Notes under the pieces: generated by a model
Databases searched by the model: none
What the model saw: only the letters and a program-made list of their open reading frames with translations
Told to the model about the DNA's origin: nothing
Assembly (NCBI GenBank): GCA_944389265.1
Contig: CALXLS010000002.1
Span: forward strand, 62,001 to 126,000
Length of the DNA: 64,000 nt
Origin: an uncultured Alphaproteobacteria bacterium
GTDB taxonomy: Bacteria > Pseudomonadota > Alphaproteobacteria > Rs-D84
Direction: 5' to 3'
In this document: positions 62,660 to 64,000 of the stretch, piece by piece
Position numbering within the stretch: position 1 is the first letter of the stretch
How the letters are laid out: the number at the start of each line of letters is the position of its first letter
Translations under genes and position numbers: made by a program

Positions 62660-63520
62660 TTATTTATCCGCCTTTTCCGCTTTTTCAGCCAATTTACCAC
62701 GACGTTCTGCACGAGCCTCTGTCATTTTAGATTTCTGACGTGCTTCTTTGTCTTTTATATCGGCCTCATAGTCTTCTGCGACTGCAGCAGCCATATCAGA
62801 TTCAACTTTTTTACCTGCAGCACCGCCTAAGCGTTTTTCAATACCAGACAAAATAGCGTCTACAAACAAGTCGCAATATAATTGAGTTGCGCGTGCAGCA
62901 TCATCATTACCTGGTACAGGATAATCAACCATTTCTGGGTTTGCGTTTGTATCACAAATAGCAATAGTTGGGATATCCAAATTTTTTGCTTCACGAACCG
63001 CGTTCATTTCACGAGGAACGTCAATAACAATCATCGCCTGTGGTGTTCCGTGCATTTCCAAAATACCACCAAAAATGTCACGCAACTTTTCAACTTCTTT
63101 GGTCATAACGCCGACTTCTTTCTTTGTTAAGCCCAATTTTTCAGCATTTTCAATATCTGATTCCATTTTTTTCAAACGGCGAATAGATTGAGAAACTGTT
63201 GTCCAGTTTGTTAACATACCACCCAACCAACGGTTATTTACATAAAACTGCCCGCAACGTTCTGCAGCATCTTTAACAATATCTTTCGCCTGATGCTTTG
63301 TTGCTACGAACAAAACTTTACCACCTGCTGCAGTAATTGCTTCCAAAGCAACCAAAGCACGATGCAATAACGGTGCTGTTTTATTCAAATTGATGATATG
63401 AATTTTATCTTTTACGCCATAAACATATGGTGTCATTAATGGGTTCCAACGACGTGTATGATGACCGAAGTGTACCCCTGCTTCCATAAGTTGTTTCATA
63501 GAAAATGTTGGCAATGCCAT
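62660..63520 (-). CDS. rpsB: 30S ribosomal protein S2
   Basis: The 286-residue protein is S2 (QLMEAGVHFGHHTRRWNP, NRWLGGMLTN, AIVIDVPRE-like and PGNDDAARA) with a Lys/Ala/Glu-rich C-terminal extension of about 45 residues. AAAGGA sets the start at 63520; the frame runs further upstream without homology. The leader is about 110 nt. Confidence 0.97.
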   Translation of the reverse strand: MALPTFSMKQLMEAGVHFGHHTRRWNPLMTPYVYGVKDKIHIINLNKTAPLLHRALVALEAITAAGGKVLFVATKHQAKDIVKDAAERCGQFYVNNRWLGGMLTNWTTVSQSIRRLKKMESDIENAEKLGLTKKEVGVMTKEVEKLRDIFGGILEMHGTPQAMIVIDVPREMNAVREAKNLDIPTIAICDTNANPEMVDYPVPGNDDAARATQLYCDLFVDAILSGIEKRLGGAAGKKVESDMAAAVAEDYEADIKDKEARQKSKMTEARAERRGKLAEKAEKADK

Positions 63521-63634
63521 GATTTTATCCTTTTTTCTGTTGTTATCCTCACCGTCAGTAAAAAGCCAAATTATATAATCTAGACAGAAATAAACACTGA
63601 ACGGTTGTGTTCTTCGCCCAAAGAGCGTGCCCCA

Positions 63635-63663
63635 ATAATACCCCAGCGCATATAAAAAATCAA
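63635..63663 (-). promoter_or_regulatory. rpsB-tsf promoter
   Basis: TTGATT, a 17-bp spacer and TATTAT on the minus strand. The transcript begins in a G-rich segment and has a leader of about 110 nt, which could carry an S2 autoregulatory site. Confidence 0.6.
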
Positions 63664-63708
63664 GCATAAATTGATACTTAACCCCAAAAACAATTCTTTA
63701 ACCACATA

Positions 63709-63736
63709 TTGACAAAATATTTTTATGTATTATTAT
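63709..63736 (+). promoter_or_regulatory. Promoter of the truncated terminal gene, leaderless type
   Basis: Perfect TTGACA, a 16-bp spacer and TATTAT; 10 nt to the ATG at 63747. Begins TTGACAAAATAT. Confidence 0.65.
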
Positions 63737-63746
63737 ATTTTTCATA

Positions 63747-64000
63747 ATGAAAGCCATACATTTTGTTTTTACAGTATTATTTATATTTTTATCCGTTCTT
63801 CCTGAAGGGCATGCAATAAATATTACAAACTGTACAGACAAGCAATACAGACAAAACAACCCAGACAAGTGCAATTTCTTCATAGATAATTCTACACCTA
63901 TATTTAGCAGTGCTACTGTTTTAGGTGGCGCAATCGCACTACTTACACTTGCCAACGCCAACAAAACTTCAGAAACATCGATTCAAAACTCATATGTTCA
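63747..64000 (+). CDS. Secreted or membrane protein, 3' end outside window
   Basis: An open frame of 84 codons runs off the window. It begins with a signal peptide (cleavage near GHA/IN), then a short stretch with two cysteines (NCTD, KCNF) and a hydrophobic segment VLGGAIALLTLANA that could be a membrane helix. It is divergent from rpsB with its own strong promoter. Too short to assign a family; such a start could precede an autotransporter or protease. Confidence 0.6.
   Translation, partial: MKAIHFVFTVLFIFLSVLPEGHAINITNCTDKQYRQNNPDKCNFFIDNSTPIFSSATVLGGAIALLTLANANKTSETSIQNSYV

Overview
The window looks like the chromosome of an AT-rich, Gram-negative, probably anaerobic and host-associated alphaproteobacterium. 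The Gram-negative assignment rests on lptC/lptB, bamE, OmpA-type lipoprotein, autotransporter and porin-like barrels. Alphaproteobacterial hints are carD, the CPVSG first zinc-finger sequence of UvrA, an envC/ctpA pair and a bactofilin-M23 pair. A one-chain pyruvate:ferredoxin oxidoreductase argues for anaerobic metabolism. The many small secreted Cys-rich proteins resemble what I remember of uncultured gut Alphaproteobacteria (RF32/Rs-D84 type), but that placement is inference. The standard genetic code fits all genes. Most genes lie on the minus strand, and the long non-coding stretch is C- and A-rich on the plus strand, so the minus strand is probably the leading strand.

Layout. 1-5 kb: M23 peptidase, bactofilin and rpiB, then leuS and tlyA. 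5-12 kb: two loci of small secreted Cys-rich proteins, a 1.3 kb gene-free stretch, mscL-aroK, fabG and a beta-barrel. 12-24.6 kb: housekeeping run (prfA-hisS, metallopeptidase-tkt, rnhA, rlmE, three tandem small paralogs, a stand-alone SRP54 M domain, uvrA, rodZ, dusB, ftsB). 24.6-33.7 kb: tspO, tRNA-Arg with tRNA-like debris, membrane and outer-membrane proteins, an RgpF-type glycosyltransferase, tRNA-Pro, an arginase-family enzyme, a kinase-like protein and an Rz/Rz1-like overlapping pair. 33.7-43.8 kb: rho, two more Cys-rich secreted genes each behind a long structured leader, ssb, a 1677-residue autotransporter and eno. 44-53.8 kb: OmpA-type lipoprotein, lptC-lptB, carD, bamE and the oxidoreductase. 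53.9-64 kb: three tandem leucine-rich-repeat genes, ctpA, a degenerate Fic protein, an APH-like kinase, envC, tyrS, tsf, rpsB and a truncated secreted-protein gene.

The most interesting signal is a three-copy leader RNA (4972-5191 plus; 35642-35912 minus; 37099-37344 minus). Each copy has a promoter, a hairpin whose loop can pair over a long distance with a downstream segment (7-8 bp, with sequence changes that preserve pairing), a segment that can pair either with an upstream or a downstream partner, and an intrinsic terminator just before the ribosome binding site of a secreted Cys-rich protein. That is the architecture of a transcription-attenuating switch and I do not recognise it as a known riboswitch class. 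Four of the small secreted proteins also share a C-terminal motif.

A second theme is leaderless expression. About ten genes (tlyA, aroK, tkt, uvrA, dusB, ftsB, the genes at 30485, 33298, 47155, 59210 and 63747) have a good -10 box ending roughly 7-10 nt before the start codon and no Shine-Dalgarno sequence. This decides several start codons here. Other points to check are the stand-alone SRP54 M domain, the Fic protein lacking its catalytic histidine, and the isolated spanin-like pair.
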